Virus record (IMG/VR): IMGVR_UViG_3300033145_000442
Span: 1 to 23,319 of that record
Direction: 5' to 3' (one strand)
Origin: a virus
DNA: 23,319 nucleotides
The position numbers and the translations under genes are program-made. This document shows positions 4,287 to 11,662 of this stretch, piece by piece. How positions within the stretch are numbered: position 1 is the stretch's first letter; every line of letters begins with the position of its first letter. The notes below the pieces were generated by a model. The model made no database searches and was not told the origin of the DNA. It saw nothing but the letters and a program-made list of their open reading frames with translations.

Positions 4287-4555
4287 TGGTGCCGCTTATC
4301 GGCGGACCTAGGGACGGGCATAGGGTTTCTGTGGATGTCAATGACCGGTTACCACGTTTGCGCGTTGTAGTCCTGGGAGAGGGACCATTTCAATCTGATG
4401 TACCTGATGTACTTGGTCACGTAATCGCCCGCGAGGAGGCAACCTATACGCTGCGTTTGTTTAGTGCTAATGGTCGCAACCTGCACCTGTACGCGCACGA
4501 ATGTCTTAGCGATTTTGAGGTTCTAGAGTCGCTAGTACAGGGGTACGGCAGGTGA
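4286..4555 (+). CDS. Small phage protein of the LIGGPxDG type
   Basis: This 89-residue protein starts MVPLIGGPRDGHRVSVDV and ends HECLSDFEVLESLVQGY. The opening motif and a late Tyr-x-His-Glu segment are shared by many unannotated small phage proteins (L-I-G-G-P-x-D-G, later YxHE); their function is unknown. The start overlaps the previous stop by one base and is backed by GAGGA eight bases upstream. The stop is overlapped by the next GTG start. No membrane segment or metal site is seen. Confidence 0.8.
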   Translation: MVPLIGGPRDGHRVSVDVNDRLPRLRVVVLGEGPFQSDVPDVLGHVIAREEATYTLRLFSANGRNLHLYAHECLSDFEVLESLVQGYGR

Positions 4556-4734
4556 ACGGCAAAGGCGACACCAGGAGACCACGGCAGATAAGCCGTGAGG
4601 AGGAAAGTCTCCGGTATGCGTACGCCTATGGGCCGATGACCTTCGCGCAGTTTGAGCAGAAGTATAAGAAACTCAAAGCAGACGGGAAAATTGCCCGTAA
4701 CGGAGTACAAGCAGGAGTAGGGTATGGTAACTAA
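4552..4734 (+). CDS. Small phage protein of the NGKGDxRRP type, GTG start
   Basis: This 60-residue protein begins MNGKGDTRRPRQISREEESL. Many phages encode short proteins opening NGKGDK(R/P)RP followed by a helical segment with a conserved Y/F-G; here the matching part is YAYGPMTFAQFEQKYKKL. The function is unknown. The start is GTG within GTGA, overlapping the upstream stop, with AGGGG eight bases before. The 3' end overlaps the next gene by 11 bases. Confidence 0.8.
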   Translation: MNGKGDTRRPRQISREEESLRYAYAYGPMTFAQFEQKYKKLKADGKIARNGVQAGVGYGN

Positions 4735-5164
4735 ACGGAAGAAAAGCGGCGAACCCCACCCCCATGGTGACGATCTTCGTGAACTCGGCAGCAAACAACG
4801 GGCAGGTAGGGCGCTAAGCGAATTAATTCGCGCCGTTGGCACAGAACTTACTGAGACGGTGCAGAACACCAGTGCTGGCATCCCGGGCCCCCCGCGTATT
4901 ATAAGTAAGGCTGAGGCATTGGCGAGACAATGCTGGGCGATGGCGCTGCCAACGACGGACGAGGAAGGTAACACCTTGGCCGGTAACATTGACTACGTTA
5001 AGATTGTCCTTGACCGATCCGACGGTAAGCCGGGCTCGAATGGCGAGAAGGCCGACAACGGCGCGGAGAACATACCGGATCGAATATCAAGGCTGAATAA
5101 GGAACGGCTGAATGCAATATCGGCTGATGTAGCAGGGGAAGATGACGATGATCGAGCCGAATGA
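4724..5164 (+). CDS. Candidate small terminase subunit (DUF5681-like)
   Basis: This 146-residue protein has a basic N-terminus (VTKRKKSGEP) and a conserved-looking core, KAEALARQCWAMAL (residues 62-75) followed by DYVKIVLDRSDGKPG. This has the form ALARxxWxxAL...A.k.ilDR.dGKP found in proteins encoded next to large terminases. The C-terminus is acidic (GEDDDDRAE). Small terminases recognise the packaging site; position one gene before the large terminase fits. The core lacks an obvious helix-turn-helix, so the name is inferred. GGAG lies seven bases before the ATG. Alternative: a small phage protein of unknown role sharing the ALAR..W motif. Confidence 0.55.
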   Translation: MVTKRKKSGEPHPHGDDLRELGSKQRAGRALSELIRAVGTELTETVQNTSAGIPGPPRIISKAEALARQCWAMALPTTDEEGNTLAGNIDYVKIVLDRSDGKPGSNGEKADNGAENIPDRISRLNKERLNAISADVAGEDDDDRAE

Positions 5165-5345
5165 TATAGTCACTATTGAGTGCTCTCCCTGTAGGATAAA
5201 AGACGAGTATACCTGGGAGAAATTCCAAGCTCATCTGCCCAAATTGGGCAATTGGTTGATCAGTCGTTTTATGTGTCCCAAATGTGGGAATACCGCCAAT
5301 GTAAGTATACGCAGGTCCAATGACAACGATCAAGCCACAGCTTAG
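5148..5345 (+). CDS. Small zinc-ribbon-like protein
   Basis: This 65-residue protein has two Cys pairs, CSPC (residues 12-15) and CPKC (43-46), the arrangement of a four-Cys zinc ribbon with a 27-residue insert. It probably binds one zinc ion; target and function are unknown. An in-frame ATG lies two codons earlier (5142), but AGGGGA at 5134-5139 is only two bases from that one and eight from 5148, so I choose 5148. It overlaps the end of the candidate small terminase gene and the beginning of the large terminase gene, so it is embedded in the packaging operon. Confidence 0.7.
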   Translation: MIEPNDIVTIECSPCRIKDEYTWEKFQAHLPKLGNWLISRFMCPKCGNTANVSIRRSNDNDQATA

Positions 5346-7221
5346 TAGTCCGTTTCCATCCGGACGCCGGATATGGACCTGCCCAAAAACAGGGCTAAAG
5401 GTCCCGATGCGGGAAGATGAGAACATGGAGTACCGGGAGAAGCTGTTGCACCGGGCCGCGAAGGACCCGGTACTACAGCGTGATCTGCTGGCCGCGTGCA
5501 AGGAGAGCCGCCTATTCTGGGTGAATACGTTCGCGTATACACTATGGGAAATTGAGGTAAGCCAGACTACCAACGGGTATGTGCCTGCAGTCGATGCGCT
5601 GCATCCGTTCATTACGTTCGAGCGACAAGAAGAGTGGTTCAACTGGGCCGATGAGCGGTTCCGGCTGGGCGAGGACGGGCTCACTGATAAGAGCCGGGAC
5701 ATGGGTGCTTCGTGGGCACACACTCTGATGTTTCACCATATCTGGCTGACTCGGCCCCGTACGCAGTTGCGTGAGATGAGTCGTGTCGAGGACATGGTTG
5801 ACAGCCCGATTTCTAAATCATTGTTTTACAAGCACGATCTGGTGAACTTGTACTTGCCAGAGTGGATGTGTCCACCCGGTGTATTACGCCGTGGACGTGA
5901 CAATAGAACCAGCATGCGCATCCACAATGAGCTTAACAACTCCACTATTGCTGGAGAGTCAACAAACCGGGCTGCGTTGTCTGGTGACCGGTGCGCCATC
6001 CTACTGTTGGATGAGTTTGCCAAGGTGGATAATGGCGATAGTATCAAACGGGCTACGTCTCCCGTCTCATCGTGTCGACTCGTCAATAGTACGGTGGATA
6101 TGCCAGGGTCCTGTTATTCTGCATGGAAGAACTCGGGCCGTATCAAGGTATTCAGTCTCATGGCGTGGGATCACCCCCGTAAGGGCAAGGGCCGCGTAGT
6201 TGTGCAGGATGAGGTAACTAAAGAATACCGTATTACGTCGCCGTTCATAGAGCATGAGATCGAGCGCAGCGGATGGAAAGAAGTAGCCATTGAGATTTAC
6301 GCAATGGAGGGTGCCGTAGGTGACACCTTCTTCGCAAGTACTGAGATTGACAAACACGCGGCCATGTACGCGCGTAAGCCCAGTATGAAGCTGAACATAT
6401 CGCTACGCAAGAAGATATCGAATGAAGAAGCATCAAGATTGTTGCTTCGTCGCCGGGACCTCAAGGCCATCCGATTGACCAGAGATCCGAAGGGCGAGTT
6501 AAGTGTTTGGGCTTCGCTTGCAAAGGGGCGGTTAGATCAAACAAAATCCTACACGATAGGCATAGACCTATCACGGGGGCAGGGCGGTGAGACGACAACC
6601 GAGTCCGTTGCTTCGATCCGGTGTGACCAGACCGGCGAGATCGTCGCGAAGTGGGCTAGTAAAACTGCCCCGCCGTACGATGCCGCGAGAACTATCGCCG
6701 CTCTGGCCGTATGGGTCGGGGGTGCCGCACCCCGCCGCTTGCCATTCATCGTCTGGGAAATGAATGGGCCAGGGTGGGATTTCGGCCACGTGTTTATCAA
6801 GCAGATGAAGTATCCGTTCTACTACCGCGATGAGACCATCGGGCAGATAGTGACTAAGAAGACAGCAAAGTACGGTTGGCACTCGAATAGGGAGCGTAAG
6901 GCCTTGCTGTTGCGTGAGTATGAGCGGCAGTTGCGGGAAGGTAAGGTCATCAACCGGGATCAGCAGAGCCTTGACCAGACCAAGACGTACATCACGTACC
7001 CGAGTGGCGGTGTCGGGCCTGCTGATCTCAGTGATAAATCCAAGGCTGAATATCTTGGTCATGGTGACCGGACAATTGCTGATGCACTGACAACGCTCAA
7101 CAAAGTGAAGCTGAGGCCGCGCACAAGTTACTCTGATGCCCCGGAAGCGACGTGGGAGCACAGGTTCAACAGGTGGAAGCGCACGTCGAAGGGGTCTAAG
7201 AGTTGGCAGAAGAAATTTTAG
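5320..7221 (+). CDS. terL: Large terminase subunit (ATPase and nuclease)
   Basis: This 633-residue packaging motor cuts concatemeric DNA and pumps it into the prohead. ATPase domain: a deviant Walker A KSRDMGAS (residues 124-131), Walker B AILLLDE (226-232) and a coupling segment near VNSTVD (255-260). Nuclease domain (RNase H fold): Asp416 in GIDLSRG, Glu480 in IVWEMNG and Asp583/Asp588 in HGDRTIADAL supply the metal-binding acids. The length is normal for the family and every key motif is present. The start overlaps the previous gene by 26 bases and its ribosome-binding site (GCAGG) is weak, so translation probably depends on coupling. The antisense frame of 241 codons across its 5' part is a shadow. 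Confidence 0.95.
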   Translation: MTTIKPQLSSPFPSGRRIWTCPKTGLKVPMREDENMEYREKLLHRAAKDPVLQRDLLAACKESRLFWVNTFAYTLWEIEVSQTTNGYVPAVDALHPFITFERQEEWFNWADERFRLGEDGLTDKSRDMGASWAHTLMFHHIWLTRPRTQLREMSRVEDMVDSPISKSLFYKHDLVNLYLPEWMCPPGVLRRGRDNRTSMRIHNELNNSTIAGESTNRAALSGDRCAILLLDEFAKVDNGDSIKRATSPVSSCRLVNSTVDMPGSCYSAWKNSGRIKVFSLMAWDHPRKGKGRVVVQDEVTKEYRITSPFIEHEIERSGWKEVAIEIYAMEGAVGDTFFASTEIDKHAAMYARKPSMKLNISLRKKISNEEASRLLLRRRDLKAIRLTRDPKGELSVWASLAKGRLDQTKSYTIGIDLSRGQGGETTTESVASIRCDQTGEIVAKWASKTAPPYDAARTIAALAVWVGGAAPRRLPFIVWEMNGPGWDFGHVFIKQMKYPFYYRDETIGQIVTKKTAKYGWHSNRERKALLLREYERQLREGKVINRDQQSLDQTKTYITYPSGGVGPADLSDKSKAEYLGHGDRTIADALTTLNKVKLRPRTSYSDAPEATWEHRFNRWKRTSKGSKSWQKKF

Positions 7222-7227
7222 TTAAGT

Positions 7228-7492
7228 AAGGGGAACTGACATGCTAGTACGCGAACTGATCCAGGAATTGGCAAAGTATGACGAGGACGCCTCTGTCTAT
7301 TATACCAATTATGATGATATGGGTCTAGTCGGTTACGAGGTAGTTGAAGTTCGTCGGCCCGACGACCCCCGTTACGCTAAGGAGTATTTGGGGGTAGAAA
7401 AAAACTCGGCTATGCTGGATATGAATTAACATGCAGAAGGGGAACTGATATGACAGTACGCGAACTGATCCAGGAATTGGCAAAGTATGACG
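7228..7492. repeat. 56-bp direct repeat around two small-gene starts
   Basis: Positions 7228-7283 and 7437-7492 match in 53 of 56 bases. Each copy covers AAGGGGAAC, the start codon and the first 14 or so codons of a small gene. The distance between copies is 209 bases. After the repeat the two genes are unrelated in sequence. Confidence 0.9.
7241..7429 (+). CDS. Small hypothetical protein, paralogous N-terminus with next gene
   Basis: This 62-residue acidic protein begins MLVRELIQELAKYDEDASVY and continues with a Tyr/Asp-rich stretch. The opening VRELIQELAKYD is identical to that of the next gene, encoded by a 56-bp DNA repeat. Short phage proteins that open with a 'V.ELI..L.KYD....V' helix-strand unit are common and uncharacterised. 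AAGGGGAAC five bases ahead is the ribosome-binding site. Confidence 0.75.
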   Translation: MLVRELIQELAKYDEDASVYYTNYDDMGLVGYEVVEVRRPDDPRYAKEYLGVEKNSAMLDMN

Positions 7493-7671
7493 GGGGTAGA
7501 CCTGTGCTTGTACAGGAGCCTAGCTTTGTAGACCCGGACTACATTGATCAGGGGGCATCATGGGTACCGTTGCGAGTACGTGCTGGTGAATCCGAGGTCA
7601 GGAGTATACAGGACTACCGAGCAGCCGACCCATTTATATACCTGGAGCCGTTAGTATGTCCCGATCATTAA
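7450..7671 (+). CDS. Small hypothetical protein with portal-gene overlap at its 3' end
   Basis: This 73-residue protein begins MTVRELIQELAKYDGGRPVL. After the shared first 14 residues it is an unrelated mixed alpha/beta sequence ending PLVCPDH. Its last five codons and stop lie inside a second copy of the portal gene's 5' end, read in another frame. So the ancestral arrangement was probably this gene directly overlapping the portal start. AAGGGGAAC precedes the start. Confidence 0.75.
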   Translation: MTVRELIQELAKYDGGRPVLVQEPSFVDPDYIDQGASWVPLRVRAGESEVRSIQDYRAADPFIYLEPLVCPDH

Positions 7672-7733
7672 CTGCACAGAAACTTAGTGAGAGCGCCCTG
7701 GAAGGGAATCGTTGTGAAGGTACATGTGCATGA
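7656..7733 (+). pseudogene. Truncated copy of portal N-terminus
   Basis: From ATG 7656 the frame encodes the first 17 residues of the portal protein exactly (MSRSLTAQKLSESALEG), then diverges (NRCEGTCA) and stops after 25 residues. It looks like the relic of another portal allele. It could still be translated as a short peptide, but nothing indicates a function. Confidence 0.65.
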
Positions 7734-7911
7734 GTTAGTAGGCAGCTTTTACTGGTTTACCACCACATGTTGGACTGACTGGTATACCCCTGGTATTTGC
7801 ATCTATACCAAGGGACCACTCGTGGGGTCAAGAAAATTTCTGATGTGCCTTAATATAGGCCCGTTTGGTGTGGGCATTCAGTACATTACAAGAGCTAAAT
7901 TAGAGGCATAG
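7714..7911 (+). CDS. Small hypothetical protein in a repeat-bounded insert, GTG start
   Basis: This 65-residue protein is Trp/Tyr/Gly-rich: after an initial VKVHVHELVGSFYWF come CWTDWYTPGICIYTKG and MCLNIGPFGVGIQY. The aromatic content and Gly-Pro-Phe-x-x-Gly pattern are seen in small uncharacterised phage proteins; the function is unknown. The frame is open to an ATG at 7687, but that lies within the portal-derived repeat, whereas GTG 7714 follows GGAAGGG by seven bases and is preferred. The gene lies between the two portal-start copies, so it was probably acquired as a unit. Confidence 0.6.
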   Translation: MKVHVHELVGSFYWFTTTCWTDWYTPGICIYTKGPLVGSRKFLMCLNIGPFGVGIQYITRAKLEA

Positions 7912-7912
7912 T

Positions 7913-9715
7913 ATGTCCCGATCACTGACCGCACAGAAACTTAGTGAGAGTGCCCTGGAAGGGTTCAAGCGGTTTGAGCTATTCCGCAAGGCCCGGGCGT
8001 ATGCCGTTAAGGAGTATATTGGCACGTATATGGCCCAGCAACACGGCCTTACTGGTGAGCGACCGATCAATCTGACGTTTCTCGCCATTCGCGCGCTGGT
8101 GCCAAACCTCGTGCAGCAGAATGGTATGACAAAGGTACTCACCAAGATTCTACAGCAGCGCGATTATGCCGAGAAGATGGGCCTTGCCCTCAGTGACCTG
8201 CATGAAAAGCTGAAAATGCACCGGATATTGCGTGCAGCCCTAGTGGACATGGCCCTCGGTGGTCTGGCCGTATTTAAGACGTCGCTTGACTACACCAACA
8301 CCATTGTCGAGGACCTTAACGTCGACCCGATGCAAATCTACACGCAGTTAATCAGCCTTGACGACGTGACAGCCGATCCGATATGCCGTGAGTTCAGCAA
8401 GGCGAATTTCATTGGGCACCGCGTACACATTGAGCGGGCCCGGCTTATGAAGATGGACGAGTGGGACAAGGACCTGATCCGGCGTCTCCCGCGTGCGGGC
8501 ACAAAACAGGACAGTAACGAGCGGGCTGAGATGCTCACGCAGGAAGACCCGCAGTCCATGATATTCAACGCATGGCAGGACTATGTCAATATCGTAGAAA
8601 TATGGGTACCAGAGGCCGAATCTGTTTGCTACATTCCCGATCCCGAGGAAGCTGTGATGAAGGACTTCCTCAACGTGCAGGAGTACTACGGTCCACCGGA
8701 CGGCCCGTATACGTTCGGCTCCATCACGCAGCCCGTACCCGATAATCCGTTTCCGGTTGCGCCAGTAGGTGTGTGGCGCGATCTCGGGGACATGGCAAAT
8801 CGTTTGTTCAAGAAGGGTATGGACCAGGCTGACCGCCAGAAGAACGTAGGGCTTTACAGCCCCGCAAACTATGACGCGGCCATGGCCGTACAGGACGCTA
8901 TTGATGGCGAATGGGTGGCCAGCGAGGACCCAAATGGGGTCAACATCGTGTCCGTAGAGGGCGCAGATGAGAGTACCCTGCAGATGACGCAGAATCTGTA
9001 CGGCTGGTTTAACCTTGTAGCCGGTAATCCGGATATGATGAGCGGGTCTGCGATCAATTCCGACAAGGCTACTGGTCAACAGATCCTGCAGCAGAACGCA
9101 TCTGTCAGCACCGGTGACATGCGCGACATGATCTATGATATGACCGGCGAGATAGCCGGCAAGCAGGCGTGGTTCCTGCATAACGATGACTTACTGTTCC
9201 AGCCGGGACAGCCGGGGATTCCGCTGATCAAACGGATGCCCACCGGGGAGGAGCAACAGCTGTACTTGACCCCGGATGACAAGACCGGCAGTATCGAGAC
9301 GCTTGGATTTGAGATTGTGCAGCGGTCCATGAGCAAGATGGACCCGATAGCCCGGGAGCAAGCCGTGTCATACTTTACCCTAAAGGTATTACCACAGGCG
9401 TTTTCGGCGCTGGGTCTCGCTATGCAGGCCGGGCAGGAGTTCAATATTTCCACGTATCTGTCCAATGTGGCCGAGGAAATGGGCATCGCCGCTATCGCCG
9501 ACGGTATCTGGACGGACCCCGGATTCCGGGCTCGTATGCAGTGGCACGCTGATATGCTGGGTTCGCCGAAGAAAAGTGGTGACGGGGGCGGAACGCAAAA
9601 CGGCGGTTTGCCCGTAGGCGGTACCCCGCCGGGCACGCCCACTGAACAATTTAACCAAAATGCCCAGTCCGTGGCAGCTGTTGGGCAGCAGAACTTGAAC
9701 CGTGGAGGTATGTAA
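7913..9715 (+). CDS. Portal protein (podovirus head-tail connector)
   Basis: This 600-residue protein lies directly after the terminase region and before the scaffold and capsid genes. Its size and composition suit a podovirus-type portal: a helical N-terminus (KLSESALEGFKRFELFRKAR), helical segments around 80-115 (LSDLHEKLKMHRILRAALVD), a mixed central domain with ISLDDVTADP and IGHRVHIERARL, and a Gly/Pro/Gln-rich tail. Twelve copies would form the ring through which DNA enters. I find no nuclease or protease motif. AGAGG seven bases upstream serves as ribosome-binding site; the start is confirmed by the conserved duplicate of its first 17 codons. Confidence rests on gene order and size as much as on motifs. 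Confidence 0.85.
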   Translation: MSRSLTAQKLSESALEGFKRFELFRKARAYAVKEYIGTYMAQQHGLTGERPINLTFLAIRALVPNLVQQNGMTKVLTKILQQRDYAEKMGLALSDLHEKLKMHRILRAALVDMALGGLAVFKTSLDYTNTIVEDLNVDPMQIYTQLISLDDVTADPICREFSKANFIGHRVHIERARLMKMDEWDKDLIRRLPRAGTKQDSNERAEMLTQEDPQSMIFNAWQDYVNIVEIWVPEAESVCYIPDPEEAVMKDFLNVQEYYGPPDGPYTFGSITQPVPDNPFPVAPVGVWRDLGDMANRLFKKGMDQADRQKNVGLYSPANYDAAMAVQDAIDGEWVASEDPNGVNIVSVEGADESTLQMTQNLYGWFNLVAGNPDMMSGSAINSDKATGQQILQQNASVSTGDMRDMIYDMTGEIAGKQAWFLHNDDLLFQPGQPGIPLIKRMPTGEEQQLYLTPDDKTGSIETLGFEIVQRSMSKMDPIAREQAVSYFTLKVLPQAFSALGLAMQAGQEFNISTYLSNVAEEMGIAAIADGIWTDPGFRARMQWHADMLGSPKKSGDGGGTQNGGLPVGGTPPGTPTEQFNQNAQSVAAVGQQNLNRGGM

Positions 9716-9993
9716 TGAAGGCGTTCTTTAGTACACCCAAAAGCATAAAAGCGAGGTCGAAGGCGAAGGCCAAGGCGAAGGCCAAGGCGAATGAACGCGG
9801 CAAGCCCCGTGACATTCTGGAAAAGTATGAGGTAAAGCGACGACTCAAGAAGAAATATCCACAGATGTACAAGGAGGGCTGGGGCGAGCCCAGAAAGAAA
9901 GATCGTACCAGCAGCACAGTTAGGGGATTACGTGCCGCCGGTATCTCGTCAGATGAAATGCCAACTGATGCAGAGAGACGTAAAGGGAAATAA
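9715..9993 (+). CDS. Highly basic protein with Lys-Ala repeats
   Basis: This 92-residue protein opens MKAFFSTPKSIKARSKAKAK and continues Lys-Ala to about residue 25, then KPRDILEKYEVKRRLKKKYP and a C-terminal RRKGK. It is extremely basic and should bind nucleic acid or the acidic scaffold. The Lys-Ala run is encoded by a 12-bp tandem DNA repeat and resembles histone-H1-like tails. Start and stop overlap both neighbours by one base (TAATG). Lying between portal and scaffold it may be a minor head protein, but that is inference. Confidence 0.75.
   Translation: MKAFFSTPKSIKARSKAKAKAKAKANERGKPRDILEKYEVKRRLKKKYPQMYKEGWGEPRKKDRTSSTVRGLRAAGISSDEMPTDAERRKGK
9760..9791 (+). repeat. 12-bp tandem repeat (AAGGCGAAGGCC), about 2.7 units
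   Basis: AAGGCGAAGGCC is repeated head to tail inside the basic-protein gene and encodes Lys-Ala-Lys-Ala. Repeats of four codons keep the frame, so slippage would only lengthen or shorten the tail. Confidence 0.8.
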
Positions 9994-10235
9994 TGGAATT
10001 TGTAGAAACCAGATGGCACAAGTATCGCGACGAAAAGCCACGATGCGGGGAAATATTTGTAGGGCGGAATGGTAGTACTGTATACCCGGGGTTGTTCGTT
10101 GTACGCAAGCGGCTCACAGCAAAATTTACAGACGTGGTATACATGAATGATACATCAACCGTGTTAGGGTCGCCATTTGACTTCTTTACGCATTGGCTGC
10201 CGGTAGCTGAGCAACACGGCGGGGAGGGGAAATAG
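9993..10235 (+). CDS. DUF551-like small protein
   Basis: This 80-residue protein begins MEFVETRWHKYRDEKPRCGE and ends FFTHWLPVAEQHGGEGK. The pattern Trp....KPxxGE....(V/T)HWLP(V/L) is that of DUF551-type proteins, common in phages and of unknown function. AAGGGAAA lies five bases ahead and the ATG overlaps the previous stop. No membrane segment. Confidence 0.7.
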   Translation: MEFVETRWHKYRDEKPRCGEIFVGRNGSTVYPGLFVVRKRLTAKFTDVVYMNDTSTVLGSPFDFFTHWLPVAEQHGGEGK

Positions 10236-10238
10236 ACA

Positions 10239-10583
10239 ATGCCGATGTATGTCTACAGATGTGGCAAGTGTACTAAGGTCGTGGGTGTGATCAAGCCCAT
10301 GGCAGACTCTGACTGCGCAGAGAAGTGCCCCGCATGCGGTCATCCCATGCGTAAGCACTTTGCGGACAACATACCGACAGTGTATCAGGACGGTTATAGC
10401 AAGGACCTGCACTCAGACGCGCTGGCCATTCACCCATCACAACGCGCGGAGCACCGGGAACGGTATCCGGATGTCGAGATAGACCACCTTAACCGTCCGG
10501 TGCTGACTTCAGTCAAACAGGCAGACAAGTACTATGATGGCCGCGGTGTCGTGAAAGCGGGCGGAAGAAAACAACTAATCTAA
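10239..10583 (+). CDS. FmdB-like zinc-ribbon protein
   Basis: This 114-residue protein opens MPMYVYRCGKCTKVVGVIKP and has CGKC (residues 8-11) and CPACG (30-34), the two knuckles of an FmdB-type zinc ribbon, which typically begins MP.Y.Y.C..C. The C-terminal 70 residues are charged and not recognised. Such proteins are frequent in phage head gene clusters, with unknown role. GGAGGGGAAA precedes the start by several bases. Zinc binding is likely; DNA binding is not shown. Confidence 0.75.
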   Translation: MPMYVYRCGKCTKVVGVIKPMADSDCAEKCPACGHPMRKHFADNIPTVYQDGYSKDLHSDALAIHPSQRAEHRERYPDVEIDHLNRPVLTSVKQADKYYDGRGVVKAGGRKQLI

Positions 10584-10595
10584 GGGGAACCAGAG

Positions 10596-11645
10596 ATGAA
10601 CAAAGAGCGCGAAGAACAATTGGCAGCAGAAGCCACTGCAATAGACGAGGTCCAAGCCGCTATTGACAAAATCGATTTTGACGGAGACACTGCCCTCCCG
10701 GAGGAACCTGGGACGCCTACCCCCGAGCCTGTCGTCACTGAACCGGAAGCTGATGGAGACCCTACCCCCGAGCCTGAGCCTGAGCCTGGGGAAGCTGATC
10801 CTGATCCTGACCCGGATAGCGACGATGACGCTGAGGAAGCTGATAAACCGGCATTGTCCGACAGTCACTATCGCGCCGCCCAGCGTATGGGTATGACAGC
10901 AGAAGAGATTTCGGAGTTGTATGATTCATCTCCTGCCCTTGCAATTAAGACAATTGCTAGATGCTACGATATGGTCAACGCCGAATCGAAGCGGCTCGGT
11001 GAGCTTGGTAGAGCCGCACAGAAGGTTCAGGATAAGCCTGAGCCTGCACCGCAGCCCACGCAACCGGATAGTAAGGTTGCCGATCTCATCAATAAGGTGC
11101 AAGAGCATTACGGCGATGATGACCCGATGGCTGAGGTGTTGACTACGCTGTTGAAGGATCGCCAAGCTGCGCCACAACCGGAGCCTGTGGCCGAACCACA
11201 GGTGCCAGCCCGATCAGTCGATGAGGAGATTGCTTCCCGCCAGCAGATCGGTACGTTTTTCGGGTCACCTGATCTGGAGGCGTATGTCGAACTGTACGGC
11301 GAGAATGAGTCTGTTCTCGGCGGGTGGGGTCACCTGACGCCAGGCCAAAAGGCAAACCGGGTTGAAGTATGCAACCGCGCCCAGATGCTACTGTATGGCG
11401 CGGCAGCGGCAGGGCAGGAAATGGGTACCGCAGAAGCCTTGGAGCGCGCTCATCTTGAGATCGCCGCACCCATGGCCGAACAAGTGGTCCGTAGCCGGAT
11501 TACAAAGTCAGCTGTACGGCGAATGAAAGGTATCACGCTAAGGCCGAGCGGACAACGGCCATCGGAGCGTTCCGGTGGCGAGCACAACCACAAAGAAGCT
11601 GTAGTAGAAATGGGGCAAGCTCTTAGTTCAGTATTCAAGAAGTAG
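10596..11645 (+). CDS. Scaffolding protein
   Basis: This 349-residue protein lies between portal and major capsid genes, where podoviruses encode the scaffold. Residues 35-85 are an acidic, Pro-rich low-complexity stretch (PEPEPEPEPG, DPDPDPDSDDD). Then come helical charged segments, a Pro/Gln/Glu linker near residues 145-205 and a basic C-terminal region (RSRITKSAVRRMKG) ending in a helix VEMGQALSSVFKK. An acidic, helical, elongated protein with a small basic C-terminal capsid-binding end is the typical scaffold plan (as in P22). AAGGGGAAC precedes the start. No protease motif is present. Confidence 0.8.
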   Translation: MNKEREEQLAAEATAIDEVQAAIDKIDFDGDTALPEEPGTPTPEPVVTEPEADGDPTPEPEPEPGEADPDPDPDSDDDAEEADKPALSDSHYRAAQRMGMTAEEISELYDSSPALAIKTIARCYDMVNAESKRLGELGRAAQKVQDKPEPAPQPTQPDSKVADLINKVQEHYGDDDPMAEVLTTLLKDRQAAPQPEPVAEPQVPARSVDEEIASRQQIGTFFGSPDLEAYVELYGENESVLGGWGHLTPGQKANRVEVCNRAQMLLYGAAAAGQEMGTAEALERAHLEIAAPMAEQVVRSRITKSAVRRMKGITLRPSGQRPSERSGGEHNHKEAVVEMGQALSSVFKK

Positions 11646-11662
11646 CCCTATTGGAGGCTAGT

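Larger units (their letters stand above)
7652..7963. repeat. 55-bp direct repeat of the portal gene start flanking a small gene
   Basis: Positions 7652-7706 and 7909-7963 match in 51 of 55 bases. Both encode the same residues MSRSLTAQKLSESALEG; all four differences are synonymous. The copies are 257 bases apart and bracket the 65-residue gene at 7714-7911. Confidence 0.9.

Noticed and set aside
4998-5723. Long minus-strand open frame (241 codons) opposite the terminase region
   Set aside because: It covers four well-supported plus-strand genes, has no ribosome-binding site, and its composition (Ser/Arg/Cys-rich) is typical of an antisense shadow.
8348-9181. Minus-strand open frame of 277 codons inside the portal gene
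   Set aside because: It is wholly within the portal coding region, has no leader signals, and arises from the portal's codon usage.
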